Under the pieces are notes generated by a model. The model ran no database searches, was not told where the DNA came from, and was given only the letters and a program-made list of their open reading frames with translations. Shown here one piece after another: positions 1 through 8,586 of a DNA stretch of 64,000 bases. Each line of letters opens with the position of its first letter. Position 1 is the first letter of the stretch. The position numbers and the translations under genes were made by a program. This stretch comes from Thalassobacillus pellis (GTDB taxonomy: Bacteria > Bacillota > Bacilli > Bacillales > Halobacillaceae), in the NCBI RefSeq assembly GCF_016908295.1, contig NZ_JAFBDO010000009.1:62001-126000 (forward strand). The letters run 5' to 3'.

Positions 1-416
1 ATATTGGTGGAGCGCATGAATTTGACTTTGGTAAAGTTAAGTTCACCCAGGCATTCCATGGATCTTCCTATACCGAAGAAGATGGTACTACTGTTTATAC
101 GGGTATGCCGACCGGGATTCTGCTGACAATCAATGGAAAGACTATATTCCATGCAGGTGATACTGGGCTTTTCAGCGATATGAAAATGATTGGAGAACTG
201 AATGATATTGATTTAGCATTTCTTCCAATTGGGGATAATTTCACTATGGGACCTGAGGATGCTTTAATAGCCGCAAAATGGTTGGCTGCAAAACAGGTTG
301 TGCCGATTCACTACAATACCTTTGACCTGATCAATCAAGACGGAAAGTCATTTGCTGAACAAGTGGAACCAGGCGCAGGGCAGGCCCTTGAGGTTGGAGA
401 ATCTATTGACCTGTAA
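1..416 (+). CDS. ytkL: Metal-dependent hydrolase YtkL, UPF0173 family (5' end cut off)
   Basis: Only the C-terminal part (about 138 residues) is present; the reading frame is open from base 3 to the stop at 414-416, and the start lies outside the window. The translation fits the metallo-beta-lactamase-fold UPF0173 family: HAGDTGLF carries a metal-binding Asp, and the late HYNTF carries a His in the position expected for a ligand. The physiological substrate of this family is unknown. YtkL lies next to ytoI in B. subtilis as here. An intrinsic terminator follows at once, so the gene ends its transcription unit. Confidence 0.85.
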   Translation, partial: IGGAHEFDFGKVKFTQAFHGSSYTEEDGTTVYTGMPTGILLTINGKTIFHAGDTGLFSDMKMIGELNDIDLAFLPIGDNFTMGPEDALIAAKWLAAKQVVPIHYNTFDLINQDGKSFAEQVEPGAGQALEVGESIDL

Positions 417-431
417 CCGTATAATATTAAG

Positions 432-465
432 CCCGCTTCTTTTTACTTAAAGTAGCGGGTTTTTT
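432..465 (+). terminator. Intrinsic terminator after ytkL
   Basis: CCCGCT pairs with AGCGGG across a loop and is followed by a run of six T residues, 15 bases after the ytkL stop codon. Confidence 0.85.
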
Positions 466-582
466 GTTGTACACAAAAGGATTATAAAAATGACTGGTGG
501 TAAACGCTTATCGGTGTTGAGCAAGGCGCTTACGCTTTTATTTCATCCAGCTTCCAAATTTATACTCTCCTTTTTTTCTGCA

Positions 583-611
583 TTGCAGGAGTTCTGTATC
601 ATCTGTATAAT
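583..611 (+). promoter_or_regulatory. SigA-type promoter of ytoI
   Basis: TTGCAG at 583-588, a 17-base spacer and TATAAT at 606-611. Transcription would begin near 618, about 45 bases before the ytoI start. Confidence 0.6.
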
Positions 612-661
612 AACAATTAATCAAAATTACATTAGTACAGTTAGAAAGAATGGTGAGGGAC

Positions 662-1975
662 ATGGCTACGAAGCATGAACAGATATTGGATTATATTGAA
701 ACACTCCCGGTCGGCAATAAAATATCCGTCCGGCAGATAGCAAAGGAATTGAATGTAAGTGAAGGAACTGCTTATCGTGCGATAAAAGAAGCCGAAAATC
801 AAAGTCTGGTAAGTACGATTGAAAGAGTTGGAACCATCCGGATTGAAAAGAAAAAGAAAGAGAATATTGAACGACTAACCTTTGCTGAAATCATCAATAT
901 TGTCGATGGCCATGTCCTGGGTGGCCGGGAAGGTTTATATAAAACATTGAATAAGTTCGTGATTGGTGCCATGAAGCTTGACGCTATGATGCGTTATACC
1001 GAAGCAGGATCCCTTTTGATTGTCGGAAACAGAACCAATGCTCATGAATTAGCTTTAAAAGAAGGGGCGGCAGTATTAATTACCGGGGGTTTCGATACGG
1101 ATGAGCATGTCAAGAAACTCGCTGATGAAAAGAAACTTCCAATCATCTCTACAAGCTATGATTCCTTTACAGTTGCAACCATGATCAACCGGGCAATTTA
1201 TGATCAGCTGATAAAAAAAGAAATCGTCCTTGTGGAAGATATTTATACTTCTTATGAACAATCCTATTATTTATACATTGATGAAAAAGTAGAAGCTTGG
1301 CACAGGCTTAATGAAGAAACTTCCCATAGTCGTTATCCTGTGGTTGATCGTAACCATAGGGTAGTGGGAATGGTTACATCGAAAGACGTCATTGGCAAAG
1401 ACCGAAGCCTTACGATAGATAAAGTGATGACTAAACATCCGATGACAGTCCAGACTAAAACTTCCCTTGCGAATGCAGCCCATATGATGGTATGGGAGGG
1501 GATTGAAATCATGCCGGTTGTAGACCAGCAACACAAGTTGAAAGGTTTGATTTCCAGGCAGGATGTCCTGAAAGCCCTGCAATACTTACAACGTCAGCCA
1601 CAGGTTGGGGAAACCATCGATGATTTGGTAAGCAGTCAGATGGTTGTGGCAGGGGAAGACGGCAACGGAATGGTTTTCCGCATGGAAGTAACACCTCAAA
1701 TGACGAATCAACTAGGCAGCCTTTCTTATGGTGTCTTTACATCACTCGTGATCGAATCAAGCAGCAGACTCCTCAGGAAGTTCAAAAAAGGAGACCTGGT
1801 TGTGGAAAATCTATCCGTTTATTTCATCAAGCCCGTTCAGATTGAAAGTATGGTTGATATCAAACCTCAAATCATGGAGGTCGGGCGTAAATTCGCGAAA
1901 GTTGATGTAGCCTTATATCACGAAAAATCCCTTGTAGGAAAAGCGCTGCTGATGGCGCAGCTCATTGACCGTTAA
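662..1975 (+). CDS. ytoI: YtoI-like protein: HTH, DRTGG, CBS pair and hot-dog domains
   Basis: Encodes 437 residues with four recognisable parts: an N-terminal helix-turn-helix (about 18-45, SVRQIAKELNVSEGTAYRA), a DRTGG domain (about 70-185), two CBS repeats (about 190-310, typical adenine-nucleotide sensors) and a C-terminal hot-dog/thioesterase-like domain (about 325-437). The make-up suggests a nucleotide-responsive regulator, but ligand and targets are unknown. An upstream in-frame ATG exists at 650, but GGTGAGG at 652-658 best serves the ATG at 662, and MATKHEQIL matches how the family begins. Its own promoter lies at 583-611. A dispersed hairpin repeat begins directly after the stop. 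Confidence 0.9.
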   Translation: MATKHEQILDYIETLPVGNKISVRQIAKELNVSEGTAYRAIKEAENQSLVSTIERVGTIRIEKKKKENIERLTFAEIINIVDGHVLGGREGLYKTLNKFVIGAMKLDAMMRYTEAGSLLIVGNRTNAHELALKEGAAVLITGGFDTDEHVKKLADEKKLPIISTSYDSFTVATMINRAIYDQLIKKEIVLVEDIYTSYEQSYYLYIDEKVEAWHRLNEETSHSRYPVVDRNHRVVGMVTSKDVIGKDRSLTIDKVMTKHPMTVQTKTSLANAAHMMVWEGIEIMPVVDQQHKLKGLISRQDVLKALQYLQRQPQVGETIDDLVSSQMVVAGEDGNGMVFRMEVTPQMTNQLGSLSYGVFTSLVIESSSRLLRKFKKGDLVVENLSVYFIKPVQIESMVDIKPQIMEVGRKFAKVDVALYHEKSLVGKALLMAQLIDR

Positions 1976-1980
1976 AAACA

Positions 1981-2093
1981 AAAGCGGATGCGCCTTGCTC
2001 ACCCCCGACAAGCTTAAGGCGAGCCTCGCCGTGACGGTCTTTGTCACAGAGAGGATGGACTTAAGACCTCGAGGGGGTAGGCGCAGGAGCTGG
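1981..2093. repeat. Dispersed long-hairpin repeat, family 1, copy A
   Basis: This noncoding element folds into one long imperfect hairpin. GCGCCT, ACCCCC, CTTAAG, CCTC and GTGAC on the left pair in order with GTCAC, GAGG, CTTAAG, GGGGGT and AGGCGC on the right. A homologous element lies in the same orientation at 41261-41376. It starts immediately after ytoI. There is no transposase and no coding potential. It resembles the REP/bcr-type mobile repeats seen between genes in Bacillaceae; assignment to a named family is not possible here. Confidence 0.75.
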
Positions 2094-2096
2094 ATG

Positions 2097-2135
2097 AAAC
2101 AAAAGCGGATGCGCCTTGCTCACCCCCGACAAGCT
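2097..2135. repeat. Partial duplicate of the family 1 repeat (left arm only)
   Basis: Bases 2097-2135 repeat 1976-2014 exactly (39 bases, offset 121). The copy stops abruptly within the left arm and runs into the terminator at 2147-2182. Confidence 0.85.
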
Positions 2136-2146
2136 AATTTTCTAAA

Positions 2147-2182
2147 CAAAAAAAGCACCCGTCATCACTCCAGGTGCTTTTG
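2147..2182. terminator. Bidirectional terminator between ytoI and ytpI
   Basis: AAAAGCACC at 2151-2159 pairs with GGTGCTTTT at 2173-2181. An A-run precedes and T's follow, so it can serve convergent ytoI (+) and ytpI (-). Confidence 0.75.
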
Positions 2183-2190
2183 AAAATAGA

Positions 2191-2493
2191 CTACGATTCC
2201 ATGGTTGTATGGTGTTTACGGTATTCATTTCGGTAATGCTGAGAGCTTTTGTATCCGTTTGTCATCTGCATGCCTCCTAATACCAGGAAAACAATACCGA
2301 TAAATAACGATAATTTCGTTTCGTAAAACAGGTACTGATTAATACCAAAGAAAAATACAAAACTTCCAAGACAAATTTTCGCCCTGCCATTTAAGTACAA
2401 TTGTGTAAGTGGATCGTTACTTCTTGTTATGCTTACTTTATAATAAATATATAAAACAGCTGAAACCAGAATCAAAGTTGAAAATATTAACAT
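2191..2493 (-). CDS. ytpI: YtpI family small membrane protein
   Basis: Encodes 100 residues with three hydrophobic stretches (about 1-18, 40-56 and 62-76) and a basic, hydrophilic C-terminus, so it should be a small integral membrane protein. Length and position beside nrnA match B. subtilis YtpI, whose function is unknown. The ATG follows a GGGAG ribosome binding site on the minus strand at a fairly long distance of about 12 bases. It is divergent from nrnA and convergent with ytoI. Confidence 0.8.
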   Translation of the reverse strand: MLIFSTLILVSAVLYIYYKVSITRSNDPLTQLYLNGRAKICLGSFVFFFGINQYLFYETKLSLFIGIVFLVLGGMQMTNGYKSSQHYRNEYRKHHTTMES

Positions 2494-2610
2494 ATTGTAT
2501 CTACTCCCTGTCAGAACTATGAACCATTATCATTGTAGCTTGTTTTCAGGGAAGATGCTACCGATTAGAGAAATTCTGTAATTATTGAAGAAATGTTAGG
2601 AGATGTAGAT

Positions 2611-3564
2611 ATGTGTATCAATCAAATTTTTGAAAAAATAAAGGTCTATGACACGATTATCATCCACAGACATGTACGTCCAGACCCCGATGCGTATGGA
2701 TCACAGGCAGGGTTGAAAGAAATCATCAAGGCAAGCTTCCCTGAGAAAACAGTTCTGCTGGCTGGCAAGCAGGAACCTACACTCGGTTATCTAGCCGACA
2801 TGGATGACGTGGAAGATGATACATACCATGACGCTTTGGTGATTGTATGCGATACGGCTAATGAAGCAAGAATATGCGATCAGCGGTATAAACAAGGTAA
2901 GGGTTTAATCAAAATTGACCACCATCCGAATGTTGATGAATATGGAGATATACAATGGGTCGATACAGATGCCAGCTCAACCAGTGAATTGATTTATGAA
3001 TTTTATTTAGCTAAGAGTGACGAAGGACTTACGTTGCCGGAGAATGGAGCTCGACTTTTATATGCAGGTATCGTCGGAGATACCGGCCGATTTCTTTTTC
3101 CAAGTACCACAACGAAAACATTGAAATATGCAGCAGACCTTGTAAAATATCCCTTTGATCGACCGGCATTATATAATCTCATGTACAATACGAAGCTTCC
3201 AGTGTCCAGGTTAAAAGGATACATTCTTCAAAATTTCACAGTCACGGAAAGTGGGCTAAGCACAGTAAGGATTTCTAAAGAAATACTTGATAGGTTCCAT
3301 GTTACGGTTGTGGAAACCAGCCAGCTGGTTGGAATGTTGGGTGATGTGGAAGGGATACTGGCATGGGCTTTTTTTGTCGAGGAAGATGAGATCATCCGTG
3401 TCCGATTGCGTTCAAAGGGGCCGATTGTCAATAAAGTTGCTGCCAACCATAATGGTGGTGGCCACCCTATGGCATCTGGAGCTACTGCTTATTCTTGGGA
3501 AGAGACGGAGGTTATTACGGAGGAACTGGAAGAAGTGTGCAAGGCTTATAAGAATAGTCAGTGA
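2611..3564 (+). CDS. nrnA: NrnA, bifunctional oligoribonuclease / 3'-phosphoadenosine 5'-phosphate phosphatase
   Basis: DHH/DHHA1 phosphoesterase of 317 residues that degrades short RNA oligonucleotides (nanoRNA) and dephosphorylates pAp. Visible motifs are RPDPDAYGS near the N-terminus, the signature KIDHHPN near residue 113, GIVGDTGRF, and GGGHPMASG of the DHHA1 domain near the C-terminus. The family is Mn-dependent and cytoplasmic. The ATG at 2611 has TAGGAG eight bases upstream; an earlier in-frame ATG at 2593 lacks a good site. Length fits B. subtilis NrnA (YtqI, about 313 residues). Confidence 0.95.
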   Translation: MCINQIFEKIKVYDTIIIHRHVRPDPDAYGSQAGLKEIIKASFPEKTVLLAGKQEPTLGYLADMDDVEDDTYHDALVIVCDTANEARICDQRYKQGKGLIKIDHHPNVDEYGDIQWVDTDASSTSELIYEFYLAKSDEGLTLPENGARLLYAGIVGDTGRFLFPSTTTKTLKYAADLVKYPFDRPALYNLMYNTKLPVSRLKGYILQNFTVTESGLSTVRISKEILDRFHVTVVETSQLVGMLGDVEGILAWAFFVEEDEIIRVRLRSKGPIVNKVAANHNGGGHPMASGATAYSWEETEVITEELEEVCKAYKNSQ

Positions 3565-3636
3565 ATTTGTTATTCTTCAGAAAGATGGTATTAGAGCCAA
3601 ACTTGTTAATTTTTTTATAACATAGCTCAAATAAAA

Positions 3637-3674
3637 TAACCCTCCCGGCACCTGATAGGGGTCTGGAGGGTTAA
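3637..3674. terminator. Bidirectional terminator after nrnA
   Basis: TAACCCTCC pairs with GGAGGGTTA (3665-3673). It lies between the convergent nrnA and the small minus-strand gene. Confidence 0.7.
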
Positions 3675-3679
3675 TTGGC

Positions 3680-3877
3680 TCATTTGGTGGCTTCTGGCTC
3701 TAGGGGGATGAACCAGCAGCCCGAATCGGTCTGGTCCAGGAAGACATTCAATTGGTGTTTGGATACTTCGCGCTTCATGAGGCGGATGAGCTCATCAGTT
3801 TCCACATACGCGGTGTAACCATTCATGAGATGGCCGACTTTTTCCTCTAACTGACGATGGTGATCCATGATTAACAT
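3680..3877 (-). CDS. Small conserved-looking protein of unknown function
   Basis: Encodes 65 residues, without transmembrane segments or a recognised domain: an N-terminal DHHRQLEEKV helix, a VETDELIRLMKRE stretch, then LDQTDSGCWFIPLEP. A gene is supported by the ribosome binding site AGGGGTGA five bases before the ATG (a GTG nine bases earlier overlaps that site) and by the terminator just beyond its stop. A small gene of this kind lies near ytqI-ytrI in B. subtilis (perhaps ytzJ), but I cannot confirm the match. A CodY-box-like sequence lies upstream at 3946-3960. Confidence 0.6.
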   Translation of the reverse strand: MLIMDHHRQLEEKVGHLMNGYTAYVETDELIRLMKREVSKHQLNVFLDQTDSGCWFIPLEPEATK

Positions 3878-3906
3878 GCCACTCACCCCTTTTTAATGTA
3901 TATTCA

Positions 3907-3960
3907 TTTGACTTCATTGTATAAAAATTAAGTCAAAAATTCTATATTTTTCTGAAAATT
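3907..3960 (-). promoter_or_regulatory. Possible control region with CodY-like box and inverted repeat
   Basis: ATTTTTCTGAAAATT (3946-3960) matches the CodY consensus AATTTTCWGAAAATT at 14 of 15 positions. TTGACTT at 3909-3915 is matched by AAGTCAA at 3930-3936, forming a perfect 7-base inverted repeat. The region is upstream of the small minus-strand gene. AT-rich chance matches are possible. Confidence 0.35.
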
Positions 3961-4002
3961 TCATCATTTTGTAACATTTAGCACCAAAGTAAATAATGGA
4001 GG

Positions 4003-4485
4003 TTAAGTGTTTACGCTTACTTTAACTTTGATACTTAGTACCCTTGCTATCGTTAGCTGTTTAACCTCTACTTTGTAAGTGAAGTCATCAATTGTGAACT
4101 GCTTGTTTTCAATCGTTTTGTACAGGAATTCACTATTTTTAGACAGTTCTTCTACATTTTTGCCGATGACATCCTGTATTTCTTCCTTGATAAGTGTTTG
4201 CAGCTGATGCTTTGTCAATCGATCAATATCATTATTGGTCAGCTCTATTTCTGTCTGTTCCACGGTGTATTGTTTTTTTTCACTTTCATGATTTTCTAAT
4301 AAATTTTCATAAGTAGCTTCTAAATCTGATAGTTCTCCCTTCAATCTGATGTTCTCCTCTACCCAATGCTCCATGAGACTTCCATGGATAAAAAGGAATA
4401 TCCCATAGCCAACCAAAGCCCCTAACAACATGCCAGATAAAAACCTTTGCCAGCTCTTCCGTTTATAATATGGAGGAATATGCAT
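4003..4485 (-). CDS. ytrI: YtrI, sporulation membrane protein
   Basis: Encodes 160 residues: a short cytoplasmic start (MHIPPYYKRKSWQRF), one transmembrane helix at about 18-38, a long coiled-coil-rich stretch (about 45-95), then a conserved IKEEIQDVIGKNVEELSKN region and a C-terminal IENKQFTIDDFTY segment. These match B. subtilis YtrI, made in the mother cell under SigE. Its start ATG overlaps the ytrH stop codon (TAATG), and an AGAGG site lies inside the ytrH end, so the two are translationally coupled. A longer ORF upstream is rejected on this ground. Confidence 0.88.
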   Translation of the reverse strand: MHIPPYYKRKSWQRFLSGMLLGALVGYGIFLFIHGSLMEHWVEENIRLKGELSDLEATYENLLENHESEKKQYTVEQTEIELTNNDIDRLTKHQLQTLIKEEIQDVIGKNVEELSKNSEFLYKTIENKQFTIDDFTYKVEVKQLTIARVLSIKVKVSVNT

Positions 4486-4820
4486 TATGTGATATCCTCT
4501 TGGAGAATCCATTCAAAAAATAACAAAGCAGCTTTCACGCCTCCCATGGCTGATATGATAAGCATGATTTGTTTGAAAAGGTCAAAAGTGGAACCATCAA
4601 GGATTCCTTTTTCAAACCGGGCAATTGTATCAAAGGTACCACCGATAGCTGCTACAATCGCCCAAATTCTAAGGCTTTTTGCAATGCGCACCATGGACGT
4701 ATAAGGTGGTTCACCTGTCAGTAAGCTGCCTAGGCTGCCGAGGAACGCTCCCCCCACAATCACGCCAAATGCGATAAAAAAACAATGGATCATTGATATT
4801 AACAACCGCTCCTCCAACAT
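4485..4820 (-). CDS. ytrH: YtrH, sporulation membrane protein
   Basis: Encodes 111 residues with hydrophobic segments near 8-34, 49-66 and 82-103, and a conserved-looking SMIHCFFIAFGVIVGGAFLG start. It matches the YtrH sporulation family, made in the mother cell under SigE in B. subtilis; its biochemical role is unknown. AAGGGGGATTC precedes the ATG. It forms a two-gene operon with ytrI and is divergent from dnaE. A SigE-like promoter candidate lies at 4844-4872. Confidence 0.88.
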   Translation of the reverse strand: MLEERLLISMIHCFFIAFGVIVGGAFLGSLGSLLTGEPPYTSMVRIAKSLRIWAIVAAIGGTFDTIARFEKGILDGSTFDLFKQIMLIISAMGGVKAALLFFEWILQEDIT

Positions 4821-4843
4821 GAATCCCCCTTTTCCTATCCAAT

Positions 4844-4872
4844 ATCAGTATGAGAATAATTTCCGCCTATAG
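4844..4872 (-). promoter_or_regulatory. Candidate SigE promoter of ytrHI
   Basis: On the minus strand, CTATAGG (4866-4872) is followed after 13 bases by CATACTGAT (4844-4852), resembling the SigE -35 ATA core and -10 CATAcaaT. Known mother-cell expression of this operon in B. subtilis supports it. Confidence 0.35.
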
Positions 4873-4935
4873 TTCAAAATATGATTACATCAGACAAGGT
4901 ATGCGGTTAGCTTTTAACCTGCCTTGCCTATCAGA

Positions 4936-4941
4936 TATAAT
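4936..4941 (+). promoter_or_regulatory. -10 element upstream of dnaE
   Basis: A perfect TATAAT 24 bases before the dnaE start; I see no convincing -35 hexamer (TTAACC near 4915 is the nearest). The position argues against the TTG start at 4924. Confidence 0.4.
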
Positions 4942-4965
4942 AAAGTTAGAGAGAAGGTGAACGGA

Positions 4966-7900
4966 ATGGCTTATACACATCTGCAAGTGAAAAGCGGCTA
5001 CAGCTTAATGAGCAGTACGATACAAATAAATAAACTAGTGACAGCTGCCAGGAGTGGCGGTTATGATTCCATTGCATTGACAGATGAAGGAGTTATGCAC
5101 GGAGCTATAGAATTTTATCAAACCTGTAAAAAAGAAGGTATAAAGCCTATCATCGGCATGACCATGCCGATTTCTTGGGAGGGGCATGAAACCAGGGTTG
5201 TATTATTAGCCGAAAATTTTACAGGTTATCAACAACTGCTTTCTTTAAGCACACAGTTACATATGAATACTAAAGCAACTATGGATTTGGAGGAACTGGA
5301 GAATTATACTGCCGGTCTGTTGGCCATTGTGCCTGCTGCAGAGTCGCCGCTGGCACATTGGCTGGAGGGAGGAAACAGGGAGAAAGATGTCAACAGCTTC
5401 CTTGAGGCGTGGAAAAGTATATTTAAACCGGAAAACTTCTATCTTGGAGTGCAGGATCATAACCGGGAAATAGAGCGCAAACTTCATTCAACCATTAAAA
5501 AACTTGCTGAGGATACCAATACAAATGCGACGGCAGTGAATGATGTACGTTACATATATAAAGAAGATCATCAAGCCTTTGATTGTCTTACATCCATGAG
5601 GGATGGAGAAAGGTGGACTCCAGCAAGGAATGACTCAGCTTATCAAAACCGACACCTGAAAACACAGGATGAGATGGAAGCTTTATTTGGTGACTGGTGG
5701 CCAGAGGTATTGGAAGCGAGCAGAACTATAGCTTCCCGCTGCTCCGTAGAAATACCTCTTCATGAACGGAAAATTCCTCGCTATCCTGTCGAGAGCAAGG
5801 AAAGTTCCAGCGCCTATCTGCGGGGAATATGTGAACAGGCACTGAATGATATGGAGCGAAATGATTACTCAGTTGCTAAACAAAGGCTCGACTATGAGTT
5901 AAATATCATCACTTCCATGGAATTCAGTGATTATTTTTTAATCGTATGGGACTTCATCTCGTTTGCTAAAAAGCAAGGAATAATGGTGGGTCCTGGCCGT
6001 GGCTCCGCCGCAGGCTCGTTCGTCGCATATTTGCTCGGTATAACTGCTGTTGATCCATTATCCTATGATTTGCTATTCGAGCGTTTCCTTAATCCGGAGC
6101 GTATAAGCATGCCAGATATCGATATCGACTTTTCTGATCATCGGAGAGATGAAGTTATCCGGTATGTCCATGAAAAGTATGGACCTGGGCACGTAGCACA
6201 AATTGTCACATTCGGGACTTTTGCTGCAAGGAGCCTTCTGCGTGAGTTATTCAAAACAATAGGAATTGATCAACAGGACGCTTCTTTCATATTGAAGGAG
6301 TTCTCTTCAGCAGGTTCTGGGTCGATCATTGAGGTCGTAAAACAATCGGAAGAGCTAGCGATGTATGTTCGTCAGTCATCTAAATTGAAACTTCTTTTCC
6401 AAATCGCAGCTAAACTGGAAGGGCTTCCTAGACACACGTCCACTCATGCGGCGGGAGTGATTATCAGCGATGAACCTTTGACGGAGCATGTGGCATTATT
6501 GGAAGGTCATGAGGGGGTCCCTTTGACCCAATATGCAATGGGAGATCTTGAAACAATCGGGTTATTAAAAATGGATTTTCTAGGACTTCGTAATTTGACA
6601 TTATTAGAACGGATTGAAACTAATATAAAGAAATATGAAGACTCGTCATTTACATTGGGCAGGATTCCCCTCGATGATCAAAAAACGTTTCATACACTCC
6701 GTGAAGGACGGACAAATGGTATTTTTCAGCTTGAATCCCAAGGAATGAGGAATGTTTTACAGCAGTTGAAACCGAATCACTTTGAGGATGTAGTTGCAGT
6801 GAATGCTTTGTACCGACCTGGTCCTATGGAATATATCCCATTATTCATAGCCAGAAAACACGGTAAAAAAACCGTCGAGTATCCTCATTCAGATATACAG
6901 CCAATCCTGGAAAAAACATTCGGGGTGTTGGTTTATCAGGAACAAATTATGCAGGTTGCCAATCGTATAGCTGGATTTTCCTTAGGGGAAGCGGATATTC
7001 TACGGAGAGCTGTCAGCAAAAAGAAAAAGGATGTACTTGAACAGCAGCGTAAAGCTTTTGTAAATGGTTGTAAGGAAAGTGGTTATGATGCTTCAGTCGG
7101 AGAAGAGATCTATCAATGGATTGTGAAGTTTTCCAATTATGGCTTCAATCGAAGTCATGCCGTAGCATACAGTATGATTTCTTATCAATTGGCCTATTTA
7201 AAAACCCATTATCCTGCCTGCTTTCTATCTGAACTGATGAACAGTCAGGCGGGTAACCAGGATAAGCTTACGGCTTATATTAGAGAAGCCAGGGATTTTG
7301 GAATAAACATTCTTCCACCATCAGTTAACGAAAGCTTCGCTGTTTTCCGTGTAACTAAGCAAGCGATTCGTATGGGGTTGCTTCCGATCAAGGGTGTTGG
7401 TTACCAGGCAATTCAGGCAATAATCGACGGGCGAAGAAATTCCAACTATAAAAACTTATTTGATTTTTGTTTAAAAGTATCCCTGAAAGCGGTTAATAGA
7501 TCGGTAATAGAATCACTGATACTAGCTGGAGCCTTTGATGAAACCTATGACAATCGTGCCAGACTTCTAGCGAGTATCGACCATGCAATGGAGCAGGGGG
7601 AGTTATTCAAAGAGTTTGAAGACCAGCCATCTTTTTTTCAAAATGATCTAACACTGGATATCAATTATATTGAAACGGAGCCTTTTTCTCGGTTAAAACA
7701 ATTGGCACTGGAAAAGGAAGTATTGGGAATTTATCTGTCTAGTCATCCATTGGAAGATTATCGTGCTAAGCTACGTAAAAATGGCTTCATACCATTTAGT
7801 AAAATGACCGGTCTAAAGCAGAAAAAGCGGTTAAAGGCATGTGGGGTGGTAGAACATATTAAGCAAATACGGACAAAACGCGGGGATCCGATGGCTTTTA

Positions 7901-8325
7901 TGACAGTAAGTGATGAGCAGGAAGAAACAGAAACGGTTATCTTTCCCGAGCTTTATCGAAAAGTTAAACCATGGCTGAGTGAAGAAATGATAATCTGCTT
8001 TGAAGGAAACGTGGAAGAACGAAATGATAAAATGCAATGGCTCCTATCGAACATCTGGCCATTTTCAGAGGAGAATCTTTCGGGAACGGAAGAGCGGAAG
8101 TTGTTTATTAAGATTTCAGCTCAGGAAGAAAATGATGCATTGAATGTGATTCGACAGATTGCGGACTATTTCCCGGGTAATACGCCAGTCATCGTCCATC
8201 ACGCAGAAAAAAGAAGGACGTATCAGCTGGCAAGTGAGTACTATGTAAACCTATCCCATGATTGCCTGACAGCTCTTTACGATTATTTCGGAAAGGATTC
8301 TGTTGTTACAGCTGGCAGCCCTTAG
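4966..8325 (+). CDS. dnaE: DNA polymerase III alpha subunit DnaE
   Basis: Error-prone replicative polymerase (C-family) that in low-GC Gram-positives extends lagging-strand primers before handing over to PolC. At 1119 residues it is close to B. subtilis DnaE (1115). Order of domains: PHP domain (about 1-210), polymerase palm with the catalytic PDIDIDF motif near 383-389, the GFNRSHAVAYSMISYQLAYLK block near 726-746, helix-hairpin-helix region (about 800-860) and an OB-fold (about 960-1040). No 3'-5' exonuclease insertion is present, as expected. The ATG at 4966 has AGAAGGTGA five bases upstream; an in-frame TTG at 4924 would lie upstream of the -10 element. Confidence 0.95.
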   Translation: MAYTHLQVKSGYSLMSSTIQINKLVTAARSGGYDSIALTDEGVMHGAIEFYQTCKKEGIKPIIGMTMPISWEGHETRVVLLAENFTGYQQLLSLSTQLHMNTKATMDLEELENYTAGLLAIVPAAESPLAHWLEGGNREKDVNSFLEAWKSIFKPENFYLGVQDHNREIERKLHSTIKKLAEDTNTNATAVNDVRYIYKEDHQAFDCLTSMRDGERWTPARNDSAYQNRHLKTQDEMEALFGDWWPEVLEASRTIASRCSVEIPLHERKIPRYPVESKESSSAYLRGICEQALNDMERNDYSVAKQRLDYELNIITSMEFSDYFLIVWDFISFAKKQGIMVGPGRGSAAGSFVAYLLGITAVDPLSYDLLFERFLNPERISMPDIDIDFSDHRRDEVIRYVHEKYGPGHVAQIVTFGTFAARSLLRELFKTIGIDQQDASFILKEFSSAGSGSIIEVVKQSEELAMYVRQSSKLKLLFQIAAKLEGLPRHTSTHAAGVIISDEPLTEHVALLEGHEGVPLTQYAMGDLETIGLLKMDFLGLRNLTLLERIETNIKKYEDSSFTLGRIPLDDQKTFHTLREGRTNGIFQLESQGMRNVLQQLKPNHFEDVVAVNALYRPGPMEYIPLFIARKHGKKTVEYPHSDIQPILEKTFGVLVYQEQIMQVANRIAGFSLGEADILRRAVSKKKKDVLEQQRKAFVNGCKESGYDASVGEEIYQWIVKFSNYGFNRSHAVAYSMISYQLAYLKTHYPACFLSELMNSQAGNQDKLTAYIREARDFGINILPPSVNESFAVFRVTKQAIRMGLLPIKGVGYQAIQAIIDGRRNSNYKNLFDFCLKVSLKAVNRSVIESLILAGAFDETYDNRARLLASIDHAMEQGELFKEFEDQPSFFQNDLTLDINYIETEPFSRLKQLALEKEVLGIYLSSHPLEDYRAKLRKNGFIPFSKMTGLKQKKRLKACGVVEHIKQIRTKRGDPMAFMTVSDEQEETETVIFPELYRKVKPWLSEEMIICFEGNVEERNDKMQWLLSNIWPFSEENLSGTEERKLFIKISAQEENDALNVIRQIADYFPGNTPVIVHHAEKRRTYQLASEYYVNLSHDCLTALYDYFGKDSVVTAGSP

Positions 8326-8429
8326 GAAAAAGAGAAGGTGTTTTTCTTACTTACAATGCTGCCATGTTTTTGCTAAACTGTCTTATATTAAGTTGTATTT
8401 TGGTAATTGAGCAACAAGGGGGGATTCGC

Positions 8430-8457
8430 TTTACACCGATATATCATCTGTTATAAT
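8430..8457 (+). promoter_or_regulatory. SigA-type promoter of ytsJ
   Basis: TTTACA at 8430-8435, 16-base spacer, TATAAT at 8452-8457; initiation is expected near 8464. Confidence 0.6.
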
Positions 8458-8474
8458 TAAATAGTCTATCACAA

Positions 8475-8487
8475 GTGGTCAGACCAC
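8475..8487. promoter_or_regulatory. Candidate GntR/FCD-type operator at the ytsJ start site
   Basis: GTGGTCAGACCAC is a perfect 13-base palindrome about 11-23 bases past the predicted transcription start. TGGTCAGACCA has the TGGTnnnACCA form bound by FadR/PdhR-type GntR regulators, and such a regulator gene lies in the same cluster at 9972. The palindrome is also followed by five T's (8490-8494), so it could be a weak terminator for dnaE instead. Confidence 0.45.
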
Positions 8488-8586
8488 CTTTTTGGAAATC
8501 ATTTTACTATAGTTACATTTTAATCACGATTATTGCTTGTGAAATTGTTATTTTCAGGACTTTTATAGATAAAGGAGCGGTTGTAG

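Noticed and set aside
490-678. 62-residue ORF ahead of ytoI
   Set aside because: It starts upstream of the ytoI promoter, overlaps the ytoI start, and its composition is unlike a conserved protein.
1965-2183. 72-residue ORF over the family 1 repeat
   Set aside because: It is only a reading of the hairpin repeat and the terminator.
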